Below are positions 44,599 to 55,464 of a stretch of 64,000 nucleotides of DNA, piece by piece (position 1 is the first letter of the stretch; each line of letters starts with the position of its first letter). The DNA lies in the NCBI RefSeq assembly GCF_024707525.1, contig NZ_CP062231.1:930001-994000 (forward strand), in the 5' to 3' direction. The notes beneath the pieces were generated by a model. The model ran no database searches. It saw nothing but the letters and a program-made list of their open reading frames with translations, and had not been told where the DNA came from. This stretch comes from Rhizobium sp. TH2 (GTDB lineage: Bacteria > Pseudomonadota > Alphaproteobacteria > Rhizobiales > Rhizobiaceae). The position numbers and the translations under genes are program-made.

Positions 44599-46008
44599 AT
44601 GAAAAATCTTCTACTCGTTTCCCTAGAGGACATGAATGACTGGGCCGAGCATCTCGGGGGGCATCCTCAGGCCTACACGCCCAACCTGACAAGGCTTGCA
44701 AATCGCGGTGTTGCGTTTACGCAAGCCTACGCTGCGGCGCCAGCCTGTTCACCCGCCCGCACCGCCGCGCTCTACTCGCGGTGGCCATGGGAGACGGGCG
44801 TCTATTCGAACGACCATTTGTGGTCCAATTTCTTCAGGTATGGAGAACGTGCCTCGATCATCGGCCATCTTAAGGACAGGGGGATGTCGACGATCGGTAC
44901 CGGCAAGATATTCCACGTCACCCACAAGGGCTTGGTGTCGCCGTCGGATGCGCTCGATTCAGCGGACTGGGACGACTATCACTTTACTGACCCGGTGATT
45001 TTTCCCAAATTATCGAAGGCGGCCAAGGCAGGAAACGGAGCGCTCGATTACGGCATCGACGCGACAGGCCTGCCGTCGCGCGACGATATCAACGTCGACT
45101 GGATTATTGACAAGATCAAGCCAGGTGCCGAGGGCATGGTCTGGGGCTGCGGCACATATAAGCCCCACCTGCCATTCATTGTGCGCAAGGAGTATTTTGA
45201 CCTTTTTCCGGACGAAGTGGCGGATCCTCCTGGGCTCATGCAGGAACATTTTGATCCCGCGAACGAAGAGGTCCATAGGGGGCTTCCAAATGCCGGACGC
45301 AAGCTTGCCTATCGCACCAGCAAGATCGGCAAAATCATCCATAGATACGGCGAGTATAAGCTGTTCGTTAAGGCGTACCTGGCCGCTATTGCTTACGCCG
45401 ATGCCAAGCTCGGCTTGATCCTCGACTGGATCGAGCAGTGCAATCTGTGGGACCAGACGCTGATCGTGCTATGGTCGGATCACGGATGGCAGCTGGGGGA
45501 AAAGCTCGCCTTTAAGAAGTTCACCCTTTGGGAGAGAGCATTGCGCGTACCGCTGATCTTCGCGGGCGCCGGCCTGGAGTCGAGAAGGATTGGGGCACCG
45601 GTTTCATCAGTTGACATCGCGCCGACCATTCTATCTTTGCTGGGCCTCGCCCCGAGTGAAAGCTTCTCTGGCCAGAATCTCGCCGAGACTATCAAGACAG
45701 GCTCAGCTCCGGAGAGATGGTACGCACCCTCGTCTTGGACGATGAAAGACGAAGAAGCGCAGAAACTCAGCATTTCCATTCGCTCTGAGCACTATCGATA
45801 TATCAAGTACTGGAACTCTGGACGTGAGTTCTACGACCATCGGACTGATCCTTGGGAAGCGACGAACCTGCTCTCGGACGGGGATGCCGATCACAGCCTG
45901 GACGGGGAATTGAAAGCACATCACCGTGCGCAACAGGTGATCCGGAAGCAGGCAGCGGCTCCTCAGCCCGTGGGTAGGGCCAAGCGGACATCTGATGAAG
46001 ACGACTGA
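44599..46008 (+). CDS. Type I sulfatase (alkaline phosphatase superfamily)
   Basis: A 469-residue sulfatase that hydrolyses sulfate esters with a formylglycine residue made from Cys. The modification site is C50-S-P-A-R in AACSPARTAAL-type context, matching CxPxR. Metal-binding and fold motifs follow: GTGKIFHV, WGCGTYKPHLPF and WSDHGWQLGEKLAFKKFTLW, which resemble iduronate-2-sulfatase-type enzymes. There is no signal peptide, so it acts in the cytoplasm or by another route. Codon and base use look less GC-rich than in the flagellar genes. Substrate unknown. Confidence 0.9.
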   Translation: MKNLLLVSLEDMNDWAEHLGGHPQAYTPNLTRLANRGVAFTQAYAAAPACSPARTAALYSRWPWETGVYSNDHLWSNFFRYGERASIIGHLKDRGMSTIGTGKIFHVTHKGLVSPSDALDSADWDDYHFTDPVIFPKLSKAAKAGNGALDYGIDATGLPSRDDINVDWIIDKIKPGAEGMVWGCGTYKPHLPFIVRKEYFDLFPDEVADPPGLMQEHFDPANEEVHRGLPNAGRKLAYRTSKIGKIIHRYGEYKLFVKAYLAAIAYADAKLGLILDWIEQCNLWDQTLIVLWSDHGWQLGEKLAFKKFTLWERALRVPLIFAGAGLESRRIGAPVSSVDIAPTILSLLGLAPSESFSGQNLAETIKTGSAPERWYAPSSWTMKDEEAQKLSISIRSEHYRYIKYWNSGREFYDHRTDPWEATNLLSDGDADHSLDGELKAHHRAQQVIRKQAAAPQPVGRAKRTSDEDD

Positions 46009-46234
46009 CATCCACTAAGATAACGAGCTGCTTTGACGCCATATGATGAGCCGAGATTCGGACGAAGTGGCCTTGCCGCCGAGAATCTTTTTCTTGCGGG
46101 CGGCACAACATAGCGAGTCGTTACGCCAGCCGTGCCCCGCTTGAATTTGTGCGGCTTTAGTTTTATCTGAACCGCCAACTGAGCGGTTGTCCCGGCTTCG
46201 ACCGGGCTCCAACGAGATTGAGAGGATCTTGGGC

Positions 46235-46471
46235 GTGGTCGCAGCGATCGAACAGAAGGTAAGGGAATTGCTCTCCGAAGTGAGAGAAGGCCAGGACTAC
46301 ACCAAGTTATCCGTCGATATCGATTTCGAGGAAGCAGGGCTCGATTCACTGGATACAGCGTCGCTGTTGCTGGCTATTCAGGAAACCTACGATGTCGACA
46401 TCTCCGATGACGACGCGAATGAGCTCACAACCATCCGTAAAGTCGTCGATTACATGGCGGCGCGGACCTGA
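46235..46471 (+). CDS. Stand-alone acyl carrier protein
   Basis: A 78-residue acyl carrier protein from a GTG start at 46235, eight bases after AGAGGA; a longer open frame exists but this length is the family norm. The phosphopantetheine attachment Ser38 lies in EAGLDSLDTASLL, with the usual acidic helix after it (AIQETYDVDISDDDANELTT). It is not the housekeeping AcpP, which normally sits with fab genes. It lies 30 bp upstream of a hydrolase gene and probably serves a dedicated acyl- or aminoacyl-transfer pathway. Confidence 0.88.
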   Translation: MVAAIEQKVRELLSEVREGQDYTKLSVDIDFEEAGLDSLDTASLLLAIQETYDVDISDDDANELTTIRKVVDYMAART

Positions 46472-46501
46472 GATCCGCGATACCTAAGGTAGGAATTTCT
46501 G

Positions 46502-47581
46502 ATGCTGCATGCGCAAGGCGAAGTACCGGGGGACGACGCTACGCCGATAGCGCAACGTGGCCGGTTGAAGATGCTATTCGAGGATTGGGAGCACATCCAC
46601 CCGCTCTTGCAAGAACCGGTCATCGACTACGACGCCGTCGATGCTTGCATGCAGCGCGTTTTCGAAGGTCGCCCGCAGGTTCTTTCGCAAAGCAGGCAGG
46701 CCGTGGAGGCTTTGAAAAAGGGCCTCGCGGGTGAACCCTTCGATACGACCGGAACGAAGGCGCTAACCGGCAAGGCAATTCTGTCCTTTATTGTCTGTTC
46801 CGGGCACGTGAATGTGGGTCGCGCCTATGTTCGAGTTGCCCAAAAGCTCTGGGACAAGGCCAAATTTCGCGAGCAGGGAGTGGGACTTTTCCCCCCAAAT
46901 TGGCATGGCGGCCCGTTGAGCATCAAGGACCGGCGCTGGCTGGACTACCAGGTTTTTGATCGCGGATCGAAAACCACCCTTCTTCTGTTCGGTGGCGTCG
47001 GCGGACACTTCGGCCTTGAGCTGAATTCGCTGCTCATGTGGCTGGAGGCGCTTGATTGCAATATCATCATCATGCGTGACTCCCATCGCGCATTGTTTTT
47101 CTCTGGCATCAAGTCGATCGGCAATTTCGATGAGACACTTGAACACCTGAGGCGGGACGTTGAGCGTCTTGGCGGCACCCGTCTGGTGTGCATGGGAAGC
47201 TCCGGCGGCGGGTATAACGCGCTCCAGTTCGGCCACCTGTTGGAAGCAGACCAGGTGATGAGCTTTGCCGGGCCGACGTCGTTTGAATACGGAATAGATA
47301 ACGCCGACGATCGGCCGTTGTATGCGATGCTTATGCAGCGGATCGAACGCGGCGAACTGGTCGAACCGAACCTGCTCGAAGACTATCGCAACAATGGCAT
47401 CTCGGTCCACCTGTACCACGGCGCCGACATGCCACGCGACGCGATGGAGGCGTCTCGCTTCAAGGACATTCCGACCGCCCGGGTTCATCCGATCCCCGGC
47501 TGGGACAAGCATCACGTCTATGGCGAATTGGCCCGCCGCGGCGAGTTGGCCGATGTCCTTGGTTCCATCGTCGCTGGTTGA
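46502..47581 (+). CDS. Alpha/beta hydrolase-like protein downstream of an ACP
   Basis: A 359-residue protein with a predicted helical N-terminal third and a C-terminal alpha/beta-hydrolase-like domain: nucleophile elbow G-S-S-G-G in CMGSSGGGYNALQFG, and a candidate catalytic His near the end in GWDKHHVYGELA. A candidate acid is Asp in YHGADMPRDA. No signal peptide. Its neighbours, ACP upstream and sulfatase beyond, suggest an acyltransferase or thioesterase acting on an ACP-bound group. I do not recognise a named family. Confidence 0.68.
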   Translation: MLHAQGEVPGDDATPIAQRGRLKMLFEDWEHIHPLLQEPVIDYDAVDACMQRVFEGRPQVLSQSRQAVEALKKGLAGEPFDTTGTKALTGKAILSFIVCSGHVNVGRAYVRVAQKLWDKAKFREQGVGLFPPNWHGGPLSIKDRRWLDYQVFDRGSKTTLLLFGGVGGHFGLELNSLLMWLEALDCNIIIMRDSHRALFFSGIKSIGNFDETLEHLRRDVERLGGTRLVCMGSSGGGYNALQFGHLLEADQVMSFAGPTSFEYGIDNADDRPLYAMLMQRIERGELVEPNLLEDYRNNGISVHLYHGADMPRDAMEASRFKDIPTARVHPIPGWDKHHVYGELARRGELADVLGSIVAG

Positions 47582-47689
47582 AAAGGCTGGGTGAAGACAA
47601 TCTGCCGATTGGGTAGCTTGTCGCGAATACGGTCTCCCTGGGCGTGACGTTCGGGCGTCATCGCCTCGCCGAAATCCTCGGCGTGGAAA

Positions 47690-47704
47690 TTAACCCTTTG
47701 TTAG
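47690..47704. promoter_or_regulatory. Near-match CtrA-type box upstream of the 47812 gene
   Basis: TTAACCCTTTGTTAG fits TTAA-N7-TTAA at seven of eight positions and lies 108 bp before the next start codon. Weaker than the rem, flgB and flaC boxes; chance occurrence is possible. Confidence 0.3.
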
Positions 47705-47811
47705 CCATCGCATGAGTATGTTTTGACGGTGGCAGGGTTCGTCCTTGCGCTTCATTCATGTGTATGGGCTGCGTATCCGGCCAAGGTTTCAGCAACCAGC
47801 CGGTCATTGCC

Positions 47812-48549
47812 ATGAACAGCCGTCCGCTCCTCGACTACCTGTTAGATGCTGTCCAGGCGGAGCCCGACAGCGCGATTCCCGACGATCGGCTCGTCGACAC
47901 CATGGAGGCACGTCTGAGGGAAATGGCAGCAAAGCTTCGCGAGCAGCGGCCCGCAATGCGGGAACAGCAGCCGGCAATGCCGGAACAGCCCGACCTCACC
48001 CTGTCGGCGCAGATCGAAGCGATCCTGAAGCGCAAGGGGCAGATGGAGCGCGCGCAACAATTCGCCGCGATCGACCGCCCGTCCGAAGAGCCCGCCCGCG
48101 CCTCGCGTGCCGTCATCGACCCGCCGCCGATGCAGGCCGCGACAGCCGATGATGCGCGCGCACGCGAAGCTGACTTCCTCAAGTTCAGCGAGGCGGTCTA
48201 CCTGATCGGCCAGGCCGCCAAGCGCTTCATCGACCATCCGCAGTCAGCCCCAGTCGCACAACATCGCGAACCGGCGCCGGCCGTGCCGTCCGTGGGCGAG
48301 ATCGACGCGCTCTCCGCGGTGCTACGCGAAACCGTCTCGGCCTTCCGCTCGGTGGCGGATGACCTCGCCGTTTCCGCAGGCGAGATCCGCATTCATGCCA
48401 CGCGCGAACCGGCGCGTCGGGAAACCTCCCGCCCCTCGCGCCGGTCCTACCGCGACGACGACGAAATCCACGAACTGCGTGAAACGGTTGCGGACCTCCA
48501 GGACCGTTTGGACGATCTTCTGCCGCCAAGACGCCGCTCGCGCTATTGA
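47812..48549 (+). CDS. Hypothetical protein with coiled-coil and Arg-rich C-terminus
   Basis: A 245-residue hydrophilic protein, no membrane segment. It contains a short internal repeat rich in Glu-Gln-Pro-Ala-Met (REQRPAMREQQPAMPEQPD), a helical stretch (FLKFSEAVYLIGQAAKRFID), and a C-terminal coiled coil (EIHELRETVADLQDRLDDLL) ending in PPRRRSRY. The ATG at 47812 was preferred over an upstream frame to 47758. Function unknown; proteins of this look occur in rhizobial genomes as conserved hypotheticals. Confidence 0.65.
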   Translation: MNSRPLLDYLLDAVQAEPDSAIPDDRLVDTMEARLREMAAKLREQRPAMREQQPAMPEQPDLTLSAQIEAILKRKGQMERAQQFAAIDRPSEEPARASRAVIDPPPMQAATADDARAREADFLKFSEAVYLIGQAAKRFIDHPQSAPVAQHREPAPAVPSVGEIDALSAVLRETVSAFRSVADDLAVSAGEIRIHATREPARRETSRPSRRSYRDDDEIHELRETVADLQDRLDDLLPPRRRSRY

Positions 48550-48668
48550 ATTTACCTGTCATTCCCAATAGTGAAAGAGCGCCGCTCGGCGACGCGATAT
48601 GACGGTTGCACCCTGCATCCGGACGCTAGGATCGCCGTGACTTAAATCGATTGGGTGAGGAGATCCAC

Positions 48669-49568
48669 TTGGCAACCATCATCAACGGCAAGGACGTCGC
48701 TGCGTCCGTGATCGACCAGATCAAGTCCTCGACGCTAGCGCTTGAGGCATCCGATGGCATCAAGCCGGGCCTTGCCGTGGTCCTCGTCGGCGCCGATCCG
48801 GCGAGCCAGGCCTATGTCGGCTCCAAGTCGAAGATGGCCAAGGAATGCGGCTTCAAGTCCGCCCAATATTCGCTGCCGGAAAATACCACGCAGGAAGCGT
48901 TGATGACGCTCGTTGCCGGGCTCAATGCCGACCCGTCGATCCACGGCATCCTCGTCCAATTGCCGCTGCCGAAGCATCTCAATTCCGAAGCCGTCATCCA
49001 GTTGATCCTGCCGGAAAAGGATGTCGATGGCCTCCACGTCGTCAATGCCGGCAAGCTTGCCACCGGTGACAGCGAAACCGGCCTCATCTCCTGCACGCCG
49101 GCCGGTTCGCTGATCCTGGTCCGCACCATCAGGGGCGATGACCTTTCCGGCCTGAACGCCGTCGTCATCGGCCGCTCCAACCTGTTCGGCAAGCCGATGG
49201 GCCAGTTGCTTCTGTCGAAGAATGCGACGGTCACCATGGCCCATTCCCGCTCCAAGGACCTGCCCGGCATCTGCTCGAAGGCCGACATCCTCGTCGCCGC
49301 CGTCGGCCGCCCGGAAATGGTCAAGGCCGACTGGGTGAAGCCCGGCGCGACCGTGATCGACGTCGGCATCAACCGCGTGCCGGCGCCGGAAAAGGGCGAA
49401 GGCAAGACCAAGCTCGTCGGCGATTGCGATTACGCCGCCTGCGAGCCCGTCGCCGGCGCGATCACCCCAGTCCCCGGCGGCGTAGGCCCGATGACGATTG
49501 CGATGCTGATGGCCAATACGGTGATTGCGGCATACCGCAAGGCGGGCAAGAAGGCGCCGAGCTTCTGA
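48669..49568 (+). CDS. folD: Methylenetetrahydrofolate dehydrogenase/cyclohydrolase FolD
   Basis: FolD interconverts 5,10-methylene-, methenyl- and 10-formyl-tetrahydrofolate in one-carbon metabolism, using NADP. The 299-residue product has the signatures [13 protein letters not shown] and [15 protein letters not shown], the active-site Lys in YVGSKSKMA, and the nucleotide-binding loop [15 protein letters not shown]. The start is TTG at 48669, six bases after GAGGAG; this gives LATIINGK (read as Met) and the family length. A longer frame to 48651 has no support. Confidence 0.95.
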   Translation: MATIINGKDVAASVIDQIKSSTLALEASDGIKPGLAVVLVGADPASQAYVGSKSKMAKECGFKSAQYSLPENTTQEALMTLVAGLNADPSIHGILVQLPLPKHLNSEAVIQLILPEKDVDGLHVVNAGKLATGDSETGLISCTPAGSLILVRTIRGDDLSGLNAVVIGRSNLFGKPMGQLLLSKNATVTMAHSRSKDLPGICSKADILVAAVGRPEMVKADWVKPGATVIDVGINRVPAPEKGEGKTKLVGDCDYAACEPVAGAITPVPGGVGPMTIAMLMANTVIAAYRKAGKKAPSF

Positions 49569-49570
49569 TT

Positions 49571-50023
49571 CTATTCGTTACGTTTGATTGGCGTCACGAG
49601 CTTAAGCCTGTAGCTTTCGGCTACATCGTCCAGTACCAATTTGAACCAATCGTCCGGAAGCGCTCCGATAACGCAGCTATCGCGAGCGTCCGGCCGGTTT
49701 GAAAGCCGGTCCGCAGGCTGCAAATCTGGACCAGGCCACACAAAGATATTGATCTGGTCTGGGTAAATCCAGGACGGTAGAGCATCCAGGCCGAGCCATC
49801 GCTTCAATTTGGGCGGCACCGGCAGGGCTCGCTGCCCTGGCCGAGGCGGTGAGTGCGAAATGCCTAGCGAATAAGTAATGGTGGCCGAGCCAAGGCCTTC
49901 ACGGGCCAGTATGATTGCGGCCGGATAGGTCTTCTCACCATGGTCTTGGACACCTGCCTTCGAAGACCATAGATATTCATAAGCGACGAGATGGCCGACC
50001 GGTGGCTCGGCGGGAATTTTCAT
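49571..50023 (-). CDS. PemK/MazF-like putative toxin
   Basis: A 150-residue protein whose N-terminal part (PVGHLVAYEYLWSSKAGVQD, EKTYPAAIILARE) resembles the beta-barrel start of PemK/MazF-type growth inhibitors as annotated in Rhizobiales. It is encoded six bases downstream of a Phd-like antitoxin gene, the usual order for such pairs. The 3' end lies two bases from the folD stop, in convergent orientation. Similarity is modest, so the toxin role rests partly on the gene pair. Confidence 0.6.
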   Translation of the reverse strand: MKIPAEPPVGHLVAYEYLWSSKAGVQDHGEKTYPAAIILAREGLGSATITYSLGISHSPPRPGQRALPVPPKLKRWLGLDALPSWIYPDQINIFVWPGPDLQPADRLSNRPDARDSCVIGALPDDWFKLVLDDVAESYRLKLVTPIKRNE

Positions 50024-50029
50024 CTCAGG

Positions 50030-50317
50030 TTACCGGCGGGGGGATTGACCTGAAGGTTCGACATCCGGAATGTCATCGAGCGTATAGGGCTTTTCGGTTT
50101 CGACCTTCGATGCCGCGATCAAGTTGATTTCTTCCTGCGATAAAGCCTCGATCGGTACCGATTTTCGGTAGTTTGCCCGCATCTCTTCGAACGTCTTGGC
50201 CGACACCAGATAAGCGGTGGTTCGTCCATAACGGGTGATTTCGACAGGGCCATCATAGGCACGGTCGTGCCATTCCCCGAAATTCTTCTGCAATTCGGAC
50301 GCTGGCACTGAGACCAT
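50030..50317 (-). CDS. Phd/YefM-family antitoxin
   Basis: A 95-residue protein with the Phd fold signature: MVSVPASELQKNFGEWHDRA, then VEITRYGRTTAYLVSAKTFE. These antitoxins neutralise a partner toxin and repress their own operon. The ATG at 50317 has GAGGTG six bases upstream, which decides the start; a frame beginning at 50332 adds five residues. A 21-bp near-palindrome lies 16 bp further upstream. The C-terminal 40 residues probably fold on the toxin. Confidence 0.82.
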   Translation of the reverse strand: MVSVPASELQKNFGEWHDRAYDGPVEITRYGRTTAYLVSAKTFEEMRANYRKSVPIEALSQEEINLIAASKVETEKPYTLDDIPDVEPSGQSPRR

Positions 50318-50333
50318 TGAAACACCTCGCAAG

Positions 50334-50354
50334 TTTTGCGTAACATACGTAAAA
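50334..50354. promoter_or_regulatory. Imperfect palindrome upstream of the antitoxin gene
   Basis: TTTTGCGT-AACAT-ACGTAAAA: 8-base arms with one mismatch pair, 5-base spacer, centred 27 bp before the antitoxin start. Likely the operator for autorepression by the Phd-type antitoxin. Confidence 0.55.
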
Positions 50355-50419
50355 CTGCGCGAAAAATCAAGCGAGGTTATTTACCTTGCAATTATGGAAT
50401 TCGATTCGGATTTGCAAGG

Positions 50420-50905
50420 TTATTTTCTTCGCTCGGCCCATTCCGGCCTGAGGATCGACATCAGCGCGAGGTCGATCCTCGTGCCATCCGGCAACGCATA
50501 GGCCTGCCGCATGACGCCTTCCCTTCGAAAGCCGCAGCTCTCATAGACGTGGGCCGCGCGGTCGTTGGTGATGATGTGGTCGAGCCAGAACCGGTGTGTC
50601 TGCGTGTTCTCGAAGACCCAGTCGATGACCTCAAGCAGCAGCCTCTTCCCGAAACCTTCGCCCGGTGAAGAGACCGCGATGCGCTTGAGCGTGAGGTTGC
50701 CCATAATCTCGGTGATGCCGCGCAGGATGCCGAAGCCACCGATCGTGCCGTCGTCCTTCAAACCCGCGAGATAGACATAATCGGGATCGACGATCGCACG
50801 CGCGTGGAATTCCGCCGACGACCGGCCGACCAGTTGGTCATAGCCGGGGCTGCGCTCGATCGCCATGATCGTCGCAATATCGTCGGCCGTCGCGAGCCGC
50901 AACAT
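50420..50905 (-). CDS. GNAT-family N-acetyltransferase
   Basis: A 161-residue acetyltransferase domain protein. Acetyl-CoA-binding motif A is seen in LKRIAVSSPGEGFGKRLLLE, and the later NDRAAHVYESCGFRREGVMR is typical of the family. The ATG directly follows the edd stop (TAA then ATG), so translation is probably coupled to the Entner-Doudoroff operon. The substrate, small molecule or protein, is unknown. Confidence 0.88.
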   Translation of the reverse strand: MLRLATADDIATIMAIERSPGYDQLVGRSSAEFHARAIVDPDYVYLAGLKDDGTIGGFGILRGITEIMGNLTLKRIAVSSPGEGFGKRLLLEVIDWVFENTQTHRFWLDHIITNDRAAHVYESCGFRREGVMRQAYALPDGTRIDLALMSILRPEWAERRK

Positions 50906-52720
50906 TTACGCCAGCACACCCGCGCCGTGATCGGCCGGACCCGCCATCTGGCGGAAGATCGAGAACAGTTCGCGACCCATGCCATAATCGTTGTCGCTGA
51001 GGTCGATGGTGATCGGCGTCCGCGCCTCGTAATCGTCCTTGGCAAGCACGTCGAGCGTGCCGTTGACGGCATCGAGGCGGATGATGTCGCCTTCGCGGAT
51101 CTTGGCGATCGGGCCGCCATCCTTGGCCTCGGGCGTCACGTGGATCGCCGCCGGCACCTTACCCGATGCGCCGGACATGCGGCCATCGGTGAGCAATGCC
51201 ACCCGCTGGCCGCGATCCTGCAGGATACCGAGCACCGTGGTCAGCTTGTGCAGCTCCGGCATGCCGTTGGCCTTGGGGCCCTGGAAGCGGACCACTGCGA
51301 TAAAATCGCCCGTCAGTTCGCCGGCCTTGAAGGCGTCGTTGAGCGCCTGCTGGGTGTGGAACACCTTGGCCGGCGCCTCGATGACGTGGCGTTCCGCTTT
51401 GACCGCCGAGATCTTGATCACGCCGGTGCCGAGGTTGCCCTTCAGCATCTTCAGCCCGCCGGTCTTCTGGAACGGCGCCTCGATCGTGGCGACCACCTTC
51501 GGGTCGGCGCTGGTCTCGGGAACCGGCATGCGGATCACGCCGCCATTCTCGCCGAGCCTGGCCTCGACCGTATAGGCCTCGAGCCCATGGCCGAACACGG
51601 TGCGCACGTCATCGTGCAGCAGGCCGTCCTTCAACAGTTCGCGGATGAGGAAGCCGATGCCACCGGCGGAATTGAAATGGTTCACGTCGGCCAGACCATT
51701 GGGATAGACGCGAGCGAGCAGCGGCACGACGTCCGACAGATCGGAAATATCCTGCCAGGTCAGGTGAATGCCGGCCGCGCGCGCGATCGCCACCAGATGC
51801 AGTGTGTGGTTCGTCGAGCCGCCCGTCGTGTGCAAGCCAATGACGCCGTTGACGATCGAACGTTCGTCGATCATCTCGCCGGCTGGGGTGAATTCGTTGC
51901 CCAGCGCGGTGATCGCCAGCGCGCGCTTGGTTGCTTCTCTGGTCAGCGCATCGCGCAGCGGCGTGCCGGGATTGATGAAGGAGGAGCCGGGCATATGGAA
52001 GCCCATGATCTCCATCAGCATCTGGTTCGAATTGGCGGTGCCGTAGAAGGTGCAGGTGCCGGGGCCGTGATAGGATTTGGACTCGGCTTCGAGCAGTTCC
52101 GCGCGCCCGGCCTTGCCTTCGGCGAAGAGCTGGCGGACACGCGACTTCTCGTCGTTCGGCAGGCCCGTGGTCATCGGTCCGGCGGGAATGAAGACCGCCG
52201 GCAAGTGACCGAACGTCAGGGCGGCGATCGCCAGGCCCGGCACGATCTTGTCGCAGACGCCGAGATAGACGGCTGCATCGAACATGTTGTGCGACAGGCC
52301 GATGCCTGCCGCCATGGCGATCACGTCGCGCGAAAAGAGCGAGAGTTCCATGCCAGGCTGGCCCTGGGTCACGCCATCGCACATCGCTGGCACGCCGCCC
52401 GCCACCTGTGCTACGCCGCCCGCCTCGCGCGCGGCCTCGCGGATGAGGGCGGGATAGGTCTCGTAGGGCTGGTGGGCCGAAAGCATGTCATTATAGGCGG
52501 TGATGATGCCGAGATTGGGCGCGCGGTCGGCCGCGAGCATTTCCTTCTCGGCGGGGGAACAGACCGCAAAGCCATGGGCGAGGTTGCCGCAGGAAAGCAC
52601 GCCGCGATGCGCGCCACGGCTGGCGGCGGCCTTCAGGCGTCCGAGATAGGCTTCGCGTGCGGGTTTCGAACGCTCGACAATGCGGGCGGTAATGGCTGTA
52701 ATCCGTGCATCGGCTGCCAT
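50906..52720 (-). CDS. edd: 6-Phosphogluconate dehydratase Edd
   Basis: Edd converts 6-phosphogluconate to 2-keto-3-deoxy-6-phosphogluconate, the first dedicated step of the Entner-Doudoroff pathway, the main hexose route in rhizobia. The 604-residue product contains iron-sulfur ligand regions ([39 protein letters not shown]) and the ILVD/EDD end region with [23 protein letters not shown] at 52720 follows AAGGAAC; the upstream extension to 52759 is not needed. The aldolase gene is not in this window. Confidence 0.96.
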   Translation of the reverse strand: MAADARITAITARIVERSKPAREAYLGRLKAAASRGAHRGVLSCGNLAHGFAVCSPAEKEMLAADRAPNLGIITAYNDMLSAHQPYETYPALIREAAREAGGVAQVAGGVPAMCDGVTQGQPGMELSLFSRDVIAMAAGIGLSHNMFDAAVYLGVCDKIVPGLAIAALTFGHLPAVFIPAGPMTTGLPNDEKSRVRQLFAEGKAGRAELLEAESKSYHGPGTCTFYGTANSNQMLMEIMGFHMPGSSFINPGTPLRDALTREATKRALAITALGNEFTPAGEMIDERSIVNGVIGLHTTGGSTNHTLHLVAIARAAGIHLTWQDISDLSDVVPLLARVYPNGLADVNHFNSAGGIGFLIRELLKDGLLHDDVRTVFGHGLEAYTVEARLGENGGVIRMPVPETSADPKVVATIEAPFQKTGGLKMLKGNLGTGVIKISAVKAERHVIEAPAKVFHTQQALNDAFKAGELTGDFIAVVRFQGPKANGMPELHKLTTVLGILQDRGQRVALLTDGRMSGASGKVPAAIHVTPEAKDGGPIAKIREGDIIRLDAVNGTLDVLAKDDYEARTPITIDLSDNDYGMGRELFSIFRQMAGPADHGAGVLA

Positions 52721-52773
52721 GACAGTTCCTTTCGACAGTAAGCGGAGCGTTGGGAGCACTCCGCGGATCCGGG

Positions 52774-53472
52774 CTAGGGAGCCCAGTAAATCTCGGTATC
52801 GGCGCTCGCATTGGCGATCACCCGGGCGATCGGCAGCGGTCCTGCCGCGCCCTGCGCCAGCGCGGTATCGATCACCGGCTTCTTGGCTTCGCCCTCGATA
52901 TGCAGCACGAGCAGGCGCGCATCTTGAAGCGCCGAGAACGTGAAAGTCAGGCGCGGCTCTCCTGCGCCTGGGGCCTCCATCGTAATTACGCCGCGTGGGC
53001 CTCGCATGCTGAGCGCGCGTTCGAGGTTGTTGCCGCCAGGAAAGAACGAGGCCGTATGGCCATCGCCACCCATGCCGAGGATCACCACGTCGAATGGCTG
53101 GGATATGCGCTTGACGTCACCCGATGTGAGGAAGGCCGCGTCTTCGGCATCGGCGACGGCATGATAGAGCGGCACGAACTTCGCGGACGCTGCCTTGTCC
53201 CGCAACAGCAGGGATGAAACCAGCGCGTGGTTGGACCGGTCGTTTTCCGGCGGCACGAAGCGCTCATCGACGAGCGTGATCACCACTCTCGACCAGGCGA
53301 TATCCTTGACCGACAGTGCCTTGAAGAAGGCCTTGGGCGTCGAGCCGCCCGAGACGGCGATGGACGCTTCGCCGCGCGCAGCAACGCCCTCGGCGAGTTG
53401 CGTCGCCACCCGCATGGCAAGGGCTTCAGCGAGATCGGCGCCGTTGGCGAAGGTATTGAAGTGATGTGCCAT
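52774..53472 (-). CDS. pgl: 6-Phosphogluconolactonase
   Basis: Pgl hydrolyses 6-phosphogluconolactone to 6-phosphogluconate. The 232-residue product has the family motifs [36 protein letters not shown] and [19 protein letters not shown]. It sits between zwf and edd, so three consecutive reactions are encoded together. Spacing is 25 bp from zwf and 53 bp to edd. Confidence 0.95.
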   Translation of the reverse strand: MAHHFNTFANGADLAEALAMRVATQLAEGVAARGEASIAVSGGSTPKAFFKALSVKDIAWSRVVITLVDERFVPPENDRSNHALVSSLLLRDKAASAKFVPLYHAVADAEDAAFLTSGDVKRISQPFDVVILGMGGDGHTASFFPGGNNLERALSMRGPRGVITMEAPGAGEPRLTFTFSALQDARLLVLHIEGEAKKPVIDTALAQGAAGPLPIARVIANASADTEIYWAP

Positions 53473-53497
53473 CTGCCTGTCTCGCCCTTCGCTTTAG

Positions 53498-54967
<1,470 letters not shown>

Positions 54968-55233
54968 GACACTCTCTCTTTTGCCCCCGTGGGCGGTTTA
55001 ATCTAATCGATTTAAAAAAACCAGTGGCCCGACGCAAAAATCTCCGTGCTTTTCATCGAGCCCACGGAGTGGATAACACTGGCATGTGTTATAGGCATGT
55101 ATTTTCGGCGCTGCCAGTCATTCACAAAGGCCCGACGGAAGATTTTTTTGCAGTGCGGCGAATCCAAATGCCGCGTCACCTTCTCTTAGACCACGCCAGC
55201 CAATCACGGCTGACGGAAGCGTGGAGAACGGAT

Positions 55234-55464
55234 ATGTTTTATCGTAAGAATGTGGGCGAACGGGAGCAGGTTGCGCGACTTGTCGGCGGCGCGGTGATGC
55301 TCCTGTCTGGTTTGCTGCTGCTGCCGGGCCAGTTGACCGGTTACATGATCGCAGCGGCTGGGGTGATGACCATGGCAACGGGTCTCGTAGGCTTTTGCCC
55401 GGCCTGCGCGATGCTCGGCCGGAAGCTGAAGGTCAGCGGTCGTGAAAGCGGAGATTCCGGATGA
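55234..55464 (+). CDS. DUF2892/YgaP-like small membrane protein
   Basis: A 76-residue protein with two hydrophobic helices (LVGGAVMLLSGLLLLPGQL and GYMIAAAGVMTMATGLVGFC) and a short loop, matching the DUF2892 inner-membrane family. A Cys-Pro-Ala-Cys sequence follows the second helix (GFCPACAML), a feature of this family. ATG at 55234 follows GGAG. It overlaps the sigma-factor gene by four bases. Function unknown. Confidence 0.8.
   Translation: MFYRKNVGEREQVARLVGGAVMLLSGLLLLPGQLTGYMIAAAGVMTMATGLVGFCPACAMLGRKLKVSGRESGDSG

Noticed and set aside
50804..52741. A 645-codon + strand open frame opposite edd
   Set aside because: Antisense to edd; long only because of codon bias in the true gene.
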